Origin: Wolfiporia cocos
Lineage: Eukaryota; Basidiomycota; Agaricomycetes; Polyporales; Phaeolaceae
Assembly: GCA_029448655.1 (NCBI GenBank)
Contig: JACCLO010000004.1
Location: forward strand, 2,046,001-2,110,000
DNA length: 64,000 bases
Reading direction: 5' to 3'
Under the pieces are notes generated by a model. The model saw nothing but the letters and a program-made list of their open reading frames with translations, was not told the origin of the DNA and did no database searches. The translations under genes were made by a program, and so were the position numbers. Positions 51,263 through 62,168 of the stretch are shown here, in pieces (position 1 is the stretch's first letter; the number at the start of each line of letters is the position of its first letter).

Positions 51263-51886
51263 TTAAAGCTGTTTACGCAATGCAGCAAGATCCTCCGAGA
51301 TGAGGTTAATAGTTTGGCGATAGTTGGTTGACTGGACAGGAGAGATGCTCCCTTCATTTCCCCAGCCCTTGGGAGAATTCAGTCAAATATTGAGAAGAGT
51401 CGATGGAGAGGGGCACTCACGGATGCATGCTGGGGGTCCGTCCACCATCTAGGAGCATCCGCTCCTTGATCCTGCTTCCAGGTCCACCATGCATGCTCTT
51501 GTGCAAGACCTAACAGGTTTTCAGAAAGGGTGGTGGTCTTGGGAATGACAATGGCAGCAATATCAATGTGAGGTTCCTCGGACCAGATGGTGGCATCGGC
51601 AATGGCTTCGATGGTAGGAGGGATTTGAACGGATTCTCCCGCGAGCATCAGCTCTCCGAGAACATTCCTGGCGGCAGTCTAAATCAAATGAGCTTTCTGA
51701 CTAGACCAAAGGACATGGCAGACAAACCAGCTCCGTCTTGAGACCATTCTCCCAACGGATGAGATGGTCTTGGGTGCTAGGTTGAAGTGCATGGAGAGCA
51801 GACTCACACCTCCAGCTGATGATGGACAGCAGGTCACGGTTGACACTGATGTGCGCCTGCCTGAGCTGTTCCGGACTGGGGGACAT
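51263..51886 (-). CDS. 161-aa unknown protein, divergent from the KDZ transposase
   Basis: Three exons on the minus strand: 51728-51886, 51421-51678 and 51263-51331 (159, 258 and 69 nt, all phase 0), with introns of 49 and 89 bp ending in AG. The start MSPSPEQLRQ is the inner of two in-frame Mets. An outer one at 51955 is possible. The middle exon has the Trp-rich segments HAWWTWKQDQ and APRWWTDPQHAS, and the end is helical (ISEDLAALRKQL). It lies head-to-head with the transposase gene about 400 bp away, so a shared promoter and a role in the same transposon are likely. No family recognised. Confidence 0.6.
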
Positions 51887-52559
51887 TGTGGGTGAGAGGA
51901 GGAATGAGGACGATGAGTGTGGGAGGAGGCGGATGAAGAGGCATCTAGTATTCAATCGGTCACACTTGTCTACCGTGGTGGAAGTTCACAGTACAACTAC
52001 CAAGATAGTGGCTTGCGCTGGGTGGCGGGATGCCACGGCACATGTGTGCCGGCCGCCGGTCCGAGGTTGTGGCATCCAAGACCATGGGTAAATATTCATC
52101 CTCCGTATCTCCCTCACGGTGGTCCCTGATCCTAAGATTGCTCTCTCCCATCACTGCCTCCCGTCACTGCCTTTCTATTGTGGCCTCCCACCCCTGCTTC
52201 CCACCTCTGCTTCCCATTGTTGCTTCCCATTGCTTCTGAGCATCACCGGGTGCTGCACTCTTCTTTGCTGTGGAGCAAAGATGGGACCAAAGGGGCGCGT
52301 TATTATCCCCAAGGAGAAGGTGGTACATGTTGTGCGGAAGGAGCGACGCAGGAATAACTTATATTCCTATTCCAAAAGAACGGAACAGGCCACCTGAAGG
52401 CCCAAGGAACTTCTCTCCATCAAAGTCACCTGGCAAGGTCAGCAGCAATGTTGTTGAGGATTGTGGAGGAGGAATGGACTTTCTGCCTGTCTCGGAGAGT
52501 GTGCGGAGACAACAGTGTAAGGTGCGGTATCCACTATGTTGAGGTGGAGGAAGTTGCAG

Positions 52560-52660
52560 CCATGGAGGTCGCGGTCGCGGTGGTCGCGGTTGCGGTGGTC
52601 GTGGTGGTCGCGGCGGTCGCGATGGTCACAGTTGTAGAGGTCGCAGAGGTTGCGGTCATG
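52560..52660. repeat. GGTCGCGG array in the 5' part of the KDZ gene
   Basis: Degenerate GGTCGCGGT repeats, probably intronic, between the first coding piece and the exon starting at 52708. Confidence 0.65.
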
Positions 52661-54039
52661 ACAGCATCCATTATTCAGGCTGTAATTAATGTTTGGAATC
52701 ATTTTAGGCTCAGAATGATTTCCTACGGGATTGGCTGCCCCATCGGGATGCATACCTGGCTATACTACTCGACTCTGATGCTCCACCAGACCCAAGGATA
52801 TACTCAAAGTGTGGCACACGGCAGGGCAATTGGCAATGTCTAGAATGCTTTGGTCGACCGGTGACATGCATCGACTGCTGTCAGCTAGTGCATCTGCAGC
52901 ATCCGTTCCATCGAGTCCAAAAGTGGGGCGGTCGCTTTTTTGTTCGCTCCTCACTACACGAGGTTGGGATCAAGCTTGAGCTGGGGCATGCTGGAAGGCG
53001 GTGTCCATATCACATTTCTGGTGAAACTCTGATGGAAATGGAGAAGGAGGGGGAGGAGGAGGAGGAGGACGACGACGACCAGGGGGCTGAGGCGGAGAGG
53101 GAGGAGTACACCTTGCGCACAGAATCAAGCCCATTCCGAGGCACCGGTCGGAACGGCAGCATGTTGACGGTTGTGGATATGACGGGCATTCACCATCTGG
53201 ATGTCAACTGGTGTGGATGTGAAAACTGCCCACCACGTGACCAGCAGCTGCTTGCAATGGGACTGTATCCGGCGAGTACACTGCAGCCACAGACCGCCTT
53301 CACATTCCGGGTGCTTGATGACTATCTATTGACGAACAAAGAATGCAAGACGTCTGCCATGAGCTACTACAGCCGGCTCCGTCGGGTGACGGACAATGCT
53401 TTCCCACAGCGGGTACCGGTACGTAAATCAAATAATACCAGCATTCTAGGTGGAGATGACAATTGGATTACAGGATAGGTACCGGGAGCTGCTGAGGGTA
53501 TCACGACAGTGGAGGAATCTAAAGTACCGGAAGTGGCATGGATTTGGACATGACCTTGGACGGAAGGTTGGCTCGGGAGATCTGGCAATCTTCTGTGCAG
53601 CCTGTCCACAGCCTGGGGTCAATCTACAAGATGAATGGGAGCAGGATACAGACCAGTGCGTAACCCCTATTTTTGAAGGCCAAACCTCTGAGGTGCTCCA
53701 GATGGAAGTACAGCAGAAGCATGGTGATGGACGGTAACTTCACTGCAGAGCACCTAAGAACAAGGCGGCCAGACGATGATGTGTGGCTGGGAGATGGGCA
53801 TGGGTTCATGGTAGCAGAGGCGAGATACAAGATTCATTTGGCAGCGGCCAAGGAGAGCAAACAGGTGAAGCGATCTCACATGCCAGATAGAGATCATGGG
53901 GAAAGGGGCATTTCATGGTCGACAAAGGGCATTGGAAGCACCTAGGCAGGGAGATTCGAGTTGTGCTTTGGGAGCAGGGAGTACTGTTGTGGCAGCTGTG
54001 GAGATTGCACAGAGTGAGGATGAGGTGGTTGCAGCCGCT

Positions 54040-54250
54040 GGCTGCTGAGGCTGCAGAGGTTGTGGCAGTAGCGATGGTCGTGGTGGTCGCGGTGGTCGCG
54101 GTCGCGGAGGTCGCGAATGCCGTGGAGGTTGTGGTCGCGGTGGTTGCGATGGTCGCGGTGGTCGCAATGGTCGCGGTGGTCGCAATGGTCGCGGTGGTCA
54201 CGATAGTCGCGGTGGTCGCGGTCGCGGTGGTTGTCGTTGCAGCTGTTGTT
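54040..54250. repeat. GGTCGCGG array inside a KDZ intron
   Basis: GGTCGCGGTGGTCGCAATG-type repeats inside the intron 53865-54289. The flanking exon ends read directly across it in phase. Confidence 0.8.
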
Positions 54251-56372
54251 GCCTCTCGTGGTATTGGGCATGCTGACAATTGTTCTCAGAGGTCAACGTG
54301 CCACGATCATCGTGCTGTAAATCAGGCCAATGCAGACAGGCACAATCTGGAAGCAACTGGAATTGGGGCTGCTGCTTGTGGCCGTCACGGATGCTTCTTT
54401 CCTCACTCGGTTGTTGACTTTCAGAAGGGGGAACGGTGAGCTATTTCCCAACCATCAGAGCTGTCACAAACCCCAGTTCCAGACAGATGAACATGGATTA
54501 TGTGCTCAGCCAGGCTGCGACATCCATGAAAGGTATGCGGAAGGTGCTGCTGATGTATGACATTATGTGCCAGTATCGGGTCCATCTTCAAGACCGTTTC
54601 CGTGACAATCCGTACTTGAGCATTCCAGATGGCCTCCAGATACAGGGAGGGATTGGGCAGTTTCATGTTCATGGACATCAGTCCGAGTGTTATCCCAGAT
54701 ATTCCCCTGCATTCATGGAAGGTGCCGGACAGTTGGATGGGGAGGTCATCGAGACCTTGTGGGCTCCTCTCAATAACATTTCAGGAAGTACAAGAGGCAT
54801 GAGCACAGCTCACCGTAGGGAGGTCATTGACGACCACATGAACAACTCGAACTGGAAGAAGATGACCGGGCTGGGTGGGTAGAGCCTGTTGACATCCACC
54901 GTGACCGTCTCATCATATGGCTGTGCAGTGCCCTCATTGGCCCGGAAGTGGAAGAAAGCCGTTGACGGGGTCATCAGCAGCACAAATGAGCTCAACGACC
55001 TGGAGACTACAGCAAGCGACACAAAGCTCGCGGAGTGGAGATCTGCTGCAGAAAATGCACAGACACGACAGCACCAAGAAATTTCTGCCATGGACATTTA
55101 CAATGTTCAGTTTGACAAGGGTGAGCGGTCGATCACCTCTATGCTGTCCGTGGTGTGAACACTTGGTTGCTTCCAGCTCCAACCAGGCAGGCCATCCAGC
55201 TGAAGATGATGAAGGAGGAGTCCCAAGGGAAAAAAGGGCGAGGTGTCACTGCATGGCTTTCAATGGGAATGAAGGCACAGGAGAAGCAGTGGGTTTTCAT
55301 GTTGGATGGCTCTTGCCTTGGATGACACTTGACAGGCTGGAGCTTTGTGAGGTGTCAAGGCGGTTGCAAGGGAAGCGCATGCTGTCGGACCGGTTGAAAC
55401 TCGAAGAAAAGCGACAGGTTCTACAACGTCAAATAGAGGCATTCGAGGCCAAGGCCCTTGGAGTCCTTCCTGGAATAGATGAGGAAGATGGGGGCCGCGA
55501 TATGTACAGGGGCGATGATTGGATGGATGAAGAAGAAGATGATGAGCTGGATGCAGAATTGGTAGATGGTGAGGAAGGTGAGGACGGTGATGAAGAGGTA
55601 GAAGCCAAGCCAGAGGAGTCGTGCCTTTCATTACCTTCACAGCTCGGGGCATCAGCAATCGAGAGAAGAGGATGGGGGCACATCGCTGAGGTGGAGCTAC
55701 AGCTACGGCAAGGACAGGCCAATGATGCCCTGCATGAGATCTGAGTGGCGATCGGACACAAGTCATTCCTGTTCCGGAACAGAGTGAGGCCATCCAACAG
55801 CCAGCAAACAAAGACACGGGCATGGGGCGAAGTGCAGGTGGTGGCCAAGATGGTGGCTCGACACGCACGGGTCTATACACAGGCAAGACGGGCAATGGAA
55901 CGGCTCGGGGCCAACGGGGATATACTGGCAAAGTACAAGGTTCTCAAGCCACAAGACCTCAAGGCAATCACTCACATAATGGACAACACAGTCCAGGGCA
56001 TGCACAACCAGCCCATGTCCTGGATCTGGGCGGTGGATGTGGCAGGGGACACCAGCCAGTCTGACTGGTTGGCTGAATGTGAGTCTCCAAGCTGTCCTGG
56101 TCAGCACGTCCACCTATTGATGTGAGCTGAAAGTGCAACGGGTGAACTGGCTAAGGACCAAGGCAAGAAATGATAGATGGAAAGAGGAGCATGCCATCGT
56201 GCTGGCAGAGATGAATTGGACGGTGAGATATTTTGAGAAGAGGGCGAGGGATTGGCAGGAGATAGCAGATGGAACAGCCCAACGAGGAGCAGAGGCATAT
56301 GCTTTTCAACAGCAGGCAATGTGGGTAGAGATGGCTCAGTCTGCAGCTAGCACATTCAAGGGCCACACATAA

Positions 56373-56952
56373 ATAGGAAAAGCCATGAGGAGTTTCACTT
56401 GTATATGAGCACCGGAAAATACATCCAAAATGAGTCTGAGAACCAGGGATCATGAAACAAGGTCTCAGCTTCAACCAAAGGAGATGTGGCTTTCAATCTC
56501 AATTCGCATAACATAAAGAAGCCTTGGTCAGGACATGTACATAAGGAGAACAGTTCTGTATACATAGGCACCATATCAACCTCTACTGCTACTAGAATGA
56601 CCTGCATCGCAGCCACAGAGATATCACCATGGATCTCCACGACCCCCGCAACTGCCGCCCGCGACCCTCACGACCCTGTTTCACGACCCTCGCGACCACC
56701 GCGACCTCCTTCCGCGACCACCGCGACCACCGCGACCACCGCGGCCACCGCGACTGCTGCAGCCCCGCGACTGCCACCCGTGACCCTCGCGACCTTGTTT
56801 CGCGACCCTCGCAACCACCGCGACCTCCTTCCGCGACCACCGCGACCACCGCGACCACCGCGGCCACCGCAACCTTCGCGACCGCAACCTTCGCGATCCT
56901 CGCGGCCTCATTTCACGACCTCCGCGATCTCCGTGACCTCCCTCTGCGACCT
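56373..56952. repeat. Space between KDZ and TET genes, with CGACC arrays
   Basis: The two genes converge here. Degenerate CGCGACCACCGCGACC repeats fill 56630-56950, including a near-duplicate of about 125 bp (56689-56762 region and 56815-56870). Confidence 0.65.
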
Positions 56953-59360
56953 TCACAGCCCCTGCAACATCAAAAGTGCCTCCACATGGTCCGTCTTGCA
57001 CCAGCCGGCCGCCTCCACATGCATGCTAGCATGCACACTGTCCCTCATGAAGTAAGCATAACATAACCTGTCACCTTCATACTTCATCAATGAATGTCGC
57101 ACTGCTGTGCCACAGAGGGCAATCACAGTTCCAGGTCCATCTTTGATTGAAATGTTGGCTCCATGTAGGTCGAGGGACGCATTGTGGTAGGAACCGATGC
57201 TGGCAAGCAGATCGTACCATTGCATGCGACTTTTCGAGTCGCGGTGAGCCGGGGTGACACGATTGCTTATGATCTGTGCCCCATTGAATATGGAAGCCCA
57301 CCGTTTTAAGGTATCCTTCAGCTCCCCATTCTGTGCAAGTCGTCTCATGCACTCCTGCCCCGCCGCATGCAGGTCAGGGTGCATGACTGCCATCATTCCG
57401 GAGAGAATGGCGGACGACTCTTGTATGTCGCGGAGCCACTCATTGCCTGCCTGCTTGTTCTTGTCTCTGAGGCTGGCAGAGATGTAGATTGGATCATTCA
57501 ATCCCTGATGTGGACAGTTGATTGAGGAGAGCAGGTGTAAGCATCAAGAGGACTTACTTCATGTCCTTGGTGATGCCACCCAGGGGAGAGGTTGACGACA
57601 CCGGAATTAAGCTCGAGCTGGCTCCATTCTCTGAAATACCGTCTGTCTGTTCTCCAACTTGTGCTCCTTGATGGCTCTTCTGCACTATCATCTGGGGTCT
57701 TCTTAAATTTGAGCTGCTGGTTGAGATGTATTGTTGCAGCCTTCATCAATATCTGTGAGGGAGATTTAGTGTTTGTCAACACATTTCTACATGCACACAT
57801 ACCTGACGCCTCTCTGAGAGCACAAATGGCAAGCACCATGCGAGGATCTTCTTGTGCTCATCCATAATGATGGACGGACGAGAAATCTCAAGCGGGGTGT
57901 CACAGATTTATCTGGGGCTTACAGCATTTTTCCTACGATTATAGCAATTTACCTGGGATTTATACGTCTACCTACAAGTTATCTACGGGTTAACTCCCAT
58001 TGCCACCACGACAAGCTCTTAACTGGGCTCGTCAACCACATGACCAGCTTACATAACGCTACGGCACCTTCCGGTCCAATAGCATAGTATAGCTACGTCA
58101 TATAGGTCTCGCCCGACAGAGCAAGACCAAGCCACGTCATAGATCCTAGATCATAATGATAGGCCGAGCGCGGCACGCTCGCATAATAATGTCCACACGT
58201 ACAAACAGTGCCTCGCGGCCTTGTACTATTGGGTCGGCCTTCCCGGCTTCCCACAGTCATAAGATCCTTGATCACAATGGCATCTCAGGCGCGCCACGCC
58301 TTCGCATAATAATGGCAACACGGCCAAATAGCACTATATTAGCACCAAGGCAATATCGCTATAGGCTCGGCCTTCTCGGCCATCCCACGGACTCGGTGTT
58401 CCCCAAGTCCCGGGCTTCTGCCATCACGGCGTTGCCCAAACACCGGACCTCGCCTCACGGCTAAGTCCAATACATGCCCCGGTAACCATCCGGTCCGGGC
58501 TGTAACACATGCCACGGTACTTCCCGTCCAATGGCATAACGACCTCGGCGCCTCGCCTTGGTCATCACACGAAGACCGGCCAATCGCCATTATACCTCAC
58601 GGTATCCGGCAACCGGCTTCCCATATACCCGGGCTGCGCCCGCGTTCATATGATAATATACACAAATCCCTCTCCTACGATTGGTGCGGCCATTAGGGCC
58701 CATCACGGCCATTGTAGATAGAGTCCATAAACATCAGATAAGATAGCGCTTTGCCTCTTGGCAAAGCCACATAACCCGGAATGGTAGTACTAGCTAGTAG
58801 CACGTGCCATCCACATAAACATGTATATAAGTAGGGGCTTGACGCCCTTTAACCTTAGTTCTATTATTCTCTCGGCTTGCGCCGTAGAATAACCTCTCAC
58901 ATCCTGCTGCGCTGGTACTGTCTATCCCTCTAAGTCGCCTTATCTCAAGCATATAGGCACTTGGTGAGTCCCACAGGCGTACTGTGTCACGGGGGTCCCT
59001 GCTGCACAGGACCCCACTTCCTTTCAAGCCGAAGCTCCAACATATCATTGGTACCACTTGGCCTGCTCCCAAGCATGTCTGTGTACCTGTCAATGTCCCA
59101 GGGTACAGACACTATGAGGTCCACACCAGCAGGGTTACAGCAGCTAAAATGCTAGGAGTGAAGGATGGTCACACACCTTTGTTGGCAAATGCCAATGCCA
59201 ACTTCTCTGCAATGCTGGTGCACTCTACCACCAGCGCACAGGACATGTACAGTGACGCTGGAACATGTGGGATGGCCGGATGTTCGCCCCGGATGCACCG
59301 AGTGAAATAGACAAAAAAGTGATCGGAAATATGATGCACACAGAGCCTCCAACTCAAGTC
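56953..59360 (-). pseudogene. TET/JBP-family 2OG-Fe(II) dioxygenase, split by a solo LTR
   Basis: Minus-strand exons: 56953-57504, 57558-57752, and 57803-57897 joined across the LTR to 58995 up to about 59145, with a further piece near 59170-59357 (boundaries uncertain). Introns 57505-57557 and 57753-57802 have GTAAGT/GTATGT donors. The last exon holds the catalytic core: HRD (His codon 57244-57246, Asp 57238-57240), the second iron His in AVRHS (57094-57096) and Arg in GDRLCYAYFMRD for 2-oxoglutarate. The family oxidises 5-methylcytosine; basidiomycete members are known to travel with KDZ transposons, as here. The LTR at 57898-58989 sits in an exon, with the frame open on both sides, so this copy is broken although its core is intact. 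Confidence 0.8.
57898..58989 (+). repeat. Solo LTR-A inserted in the TET-like gene
   Basis: 1092 bp, relative of 12958-14053, flanked by exact duplications CGGGG (57893-57897 and 58990-58994). It keeps the TATA box near 58818 and the R-region hairpin in a compensated form (TTATTCT/AGAATAA). Confidence 0.93.
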
Positions 59361-59911
59361 CAGTGACAGGTGATGAGCTCATGATTGGATATTAGTTCAG
59401 TGGAAAAGCAGCAGGGTTGCAGAGGTCGCGGAGGTCGCGGAGGTCGCGGGTGGAAGGGGTCGCGGAGGTCACGGAGAGAGGCAGCGGTGCACATTGCAAA
59501 CACGCTGCTGCCATGCACACCAATGCTCTCTCGCACTCTCGCGCGTTCCGTCCACAAATGTGGTGCACAGTGTCTACAATGTGCACTAATCTCGATCTGG
59601 GCCGAATGCGGTTAGCGCGCACCAGAGCACCGGTAGCGCCAGCCTGAAACAGCATTGTATTGCCCATTTCGGATTAGCCACCGAGTCGAATCTCCGATCG
59701 CACTCCATACGGTTAGCGCCACAAGTCGGCCCGGGACTATCAGGGCAATCTCATTGGTTTACAGATAATGCCCATGTGCTCCGGTGCCTCTGGCCGAGTT
59801 GGGGAGTCTGTTAGCTGTTGTCGCCTCTGCCCTGCTCTCAATTTACAGCTGCCTGTGATCTGATTGTGATCCTCCTGCATTCTCCTTGCCCTGCTACATT
59901 CCTGTAATACA
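59361..59911. other. Space between the TET-like and HMG-like genes
   Basis: A short array of GGTCGCGGA repeats lies at 59420-59475. No gene seen. The two genes diverge from here, so it is a candidate shared promoter. Confidence 0.5.
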
Positions 59912-60418
59912 ATGGCAAAGCACGACAAAGCGAGCTCTGCGCCGCCTCTAACAGAGGCACAAAAAGCGGTGGTCGCGACCAAGCTGCACGACTATCAGCA
60001 AGCGGCAACATATTCGGTGGAAAGAACGGAAATCTCAAACTCCCTCACTCAGGAGCTAAAAAGCAAGTTTGAGGACCTGGCAGAGGTGGAGGACTCAGTA
60101 TTAGCAGCGGTGAGTGGGTCTCCTGCATGTGAAGCATTACAGCCTTATGCTCGGCCACAGAAAGTGAGGGAATGGCTGAGGAACCATTCAAAAGCAATCG
60201 GAGGCCAGTCATCAAAAGAGGAAGTCCAAATTGGCAAGAAGCTTTCAATGTGGAGACTGTGGGCCAAGGAGCATCCAGACGAGGTGAAGGTTCGACAGGC
60301 AAAGCTCATGGCAGAGTCGAACGAGGAAACCAAGGATCAGGTTGTTTTCTGGGGCAGGGCGGGAACGGAGCTTTGGGGTGAGCTGACGAAGGAGCAGCAA
60401 GAGGAGTTTGAGGGACAG

Positions 60419-61007
60419 TGTCACGAATGTGCCCAGGGGGTCATCGTACGTCCCTCACTATTGGTTGTATGGGCGGCGCTAGGCGTACGCCGCTCCGCTA
60501 CTCCTTAGTTACCTCCACGTCCCGCTCAGAGCATATAGATCACCTGACTGCATCGGTTAGCGCTGTAGGGTAGCGCGCGCCTCTTCATACGGTCACTCAT
60601 GGTCACATTATCACATACAGCGTTACTTGTCATGTGCCCAGTAGTTAATGCGCACAGGCCATTGCTTTAGGGCTGGACTCGTAGGTACTACGCTCATGTA
60701 TGTATATATACGACAAGATGGTGGCCTTACAGCCCCATCTTTAGGATTCTCGTCAATGAGCGTAAAGCTCCTTTCTTACCATCTGTTTGTGTTGCTGCTG
60801 GCCCGGGGCCTCATCTTGTCTGCCTAGTCTGAAGGTCGGCGACTGTGACGGCTGCGGGGCCTTAGGTGGCTGAGCACCCTCGGGATGGACTTATGAGTTC
60901 ACCTAGGGTTGGCCGTATGAGTTCGTCGTGGCCGCTGGCTCACGTCTACACAGGCTTGTGAGGGTTCCCCTGAGTCCAGGGTCGCACAGACAGGTAAGTC
61001 TGTGACA
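60419..61007 (+). repeat. Solo LTR-C in the HMG-like gene
   Basis: 589 bp, TGTCACGAATGTGCCC...CTGTGACA, flanked by exact duplications GACAG (60414-60418 and 61008-61012). Confidence 0.93.
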
Positions 61008-61074
61008 GACAGGTTAAGAGTCGTGAAGGGACAATGGCAGCTGTACAGCCAAAGTGAGTAGCTGCATGTTTCTG

Positions 61075-61290
61075 TGACCGCGACCTCCGCGACACTCGCG
61101 ACCGCAACCTCCGCGACACTCGCGACCGCAACCTCCGCGACACTCGCGACCGCGACACTCGTGACACTCGCGGCCTCCGCGGCCTCCGCGACCGCGACTC
61201 CCACGACCTTTGCGACTCTCGCGACTCTTGCGATCGCGACCTTCTCGGCTGCGACTCTCGCGAGTGCTGCAACCGCAACTCACGTGGCTG
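61075..61290. repeat. CGACC/CGACACTCG array in an intron of the HMG-like gene
   Basis: CGCGACCTCCGCGACACT units, 24 bp period at the start (three near-perfect copies), then degenerate. Lies inside intron 61054-61328. Confidence 0.8.
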
Positions 61291-61486
61291 CCCCATTTCC
61301 ATTCATCATGACTGACAATCTTCCATAGCAAAGTAAATAGGAAGATGCATAGTTGGTGCAAGGCGTTCGCAGACCAAATGGCAACTGAGCTTGGTGTCCG
61401 AACGCTCGTGTTGACGGCATACCCCAAGGACAACCAAGCCTATGTTGAGCTGTGAGTTTAAAATCACTAGGGTCACCCCAGAGCTC

Positions 61487-62087
61487 TGACACGGACACTC
61501 ACTAAGATCGAATATAAGTTGAGGGGCGGTGTCGATAGCGGTGAAGTGTAATAGTCAAGCAGTTGGTAATGACAACTAGTCGATTGTCGAGGAGAACTAT
61601 TCTAAGTCTACAACGTACTCAGAGGCCAGCTTATATACATGAAGGGTAAGACCCATAACACCGTAGGTAAGACTAGTGATACCGCAGGGCGTAGGGTTAT
61701 GTACCGGTAATGGTACGACCCGAAGCTTGTGATAGTTCAGTAGGTCGCTGACTGAGCGTAAGGCTACAGCATGTGACGTGAGTTGGGCCGCTGACTGAGC
61801 GAGAGGCAGCGGCAGGTGACGCGAGTCACTAGAAAGCCATGTGACGTGTGGCAACGTATGTTGTGAACTCTTTGTAGGGTCACGTGCAGGAAAGATAAGA
61901 TGTGTCTACAGATAAGACGAGGCGCCGTGGTAGGCGCTGAGCTAACGTGCACAAGAGATAAGATAAGAGTTATCTACGAGAGTGAGATAAGGGTGAGACA
62001 TAACGTGATACGGAAAGCGAGTAGAACGAGCTGTAGAAAATCAGAGAAAATAGGGAAAAATAGGGAAAAATAAGAGAAACCGTGACA
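61487..62087 (-). repeat. LTR-E, 3' LTR
   Basis: Minus strand TGTCACGG...CCGTGTCA. TATA box TATATAAGC on the minus strand near 61630-61639. Adjacent to a purine tract at 62088. Confidence 0.85.
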
Positions 62088-62168
62088 TTACCCCCTCCTC
62101 TAAATTCAGCGTCCCGATGAAGCAGCTAAAAATGCTAGAGCCCACTAAAGGGTTAGACTTTGCTTGCG

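Larger units (their letters stand above)
52281..56372 (+). pseudogene. KDZ transposase (Kyakuja-Dileera-Zisupton superfamily), one in-frame stop
   Basis: Exons from 52708 on: 52708-53418, 53474-53655, 53702-53864, 54290-54435, 54483-54874, 54929-55120, 55177-55288, 55336-56078 and 56134-56372. They keep phase throughout (2880 nt). The N-terminal exon(s) from ATG 52281 (IIPKEKVVHVVRKERRRNN) are unresolved. Features: a CxC2-type cysteine cluster (TCIDCCQLVHLQHPFH, CGCENCPP), probable catalytic Asp in MDGNF (53730-53732), Asp in MYDIMCQY (54559-54561) and Glu in GEVIETLW (54742-54753), the HVHGHQ motif and the conserved C-terminus (GHKSFLFRNRVR, RVNWLRTKARNDRWKEEH). A TGA at 55742-55744 replaces an expected Arg codon (CGA to TGA). 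One intron (53865-54289) is swollen to 425 bp by a GGTCGCGG array. Confidence 0.85.
59912..61486 (+). pseudogene. HMG-box-like accessory gene of the KDZ complex, broken twice
   Basis: The plus-strand frame starts at ATG 59912. It is cut by the solo LTR at 60419-61007 and continues in register at 61013-61053. It then splices (intron 61054-61328, GTGAGT...TAG) to 61329-61451 (MHSWCKAFADQMATELGVRT). A further GTGAGT intron ends at 61481, and at 61487 the gene runs into another Gypsy element. The segment LWAKEHPDEVKVRQAKLMAE...GTELWGELTKEQQEEFEGQ resembles an HMG-type helical fold, so DNA binding is a guess. The position next to TET and KDZ genes suggests it belongs to the same transposon. Confidence 0.55.

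Noticed and set aside
59169..59357. Treating the piece near 59170-59357 as a firm first exon of the TET-like gene
   Set aside because: The reading is protein-like, but the intron to the next exon would be only about 25-33 bp, too short to trust; kept only as an uncertain part of the gene.
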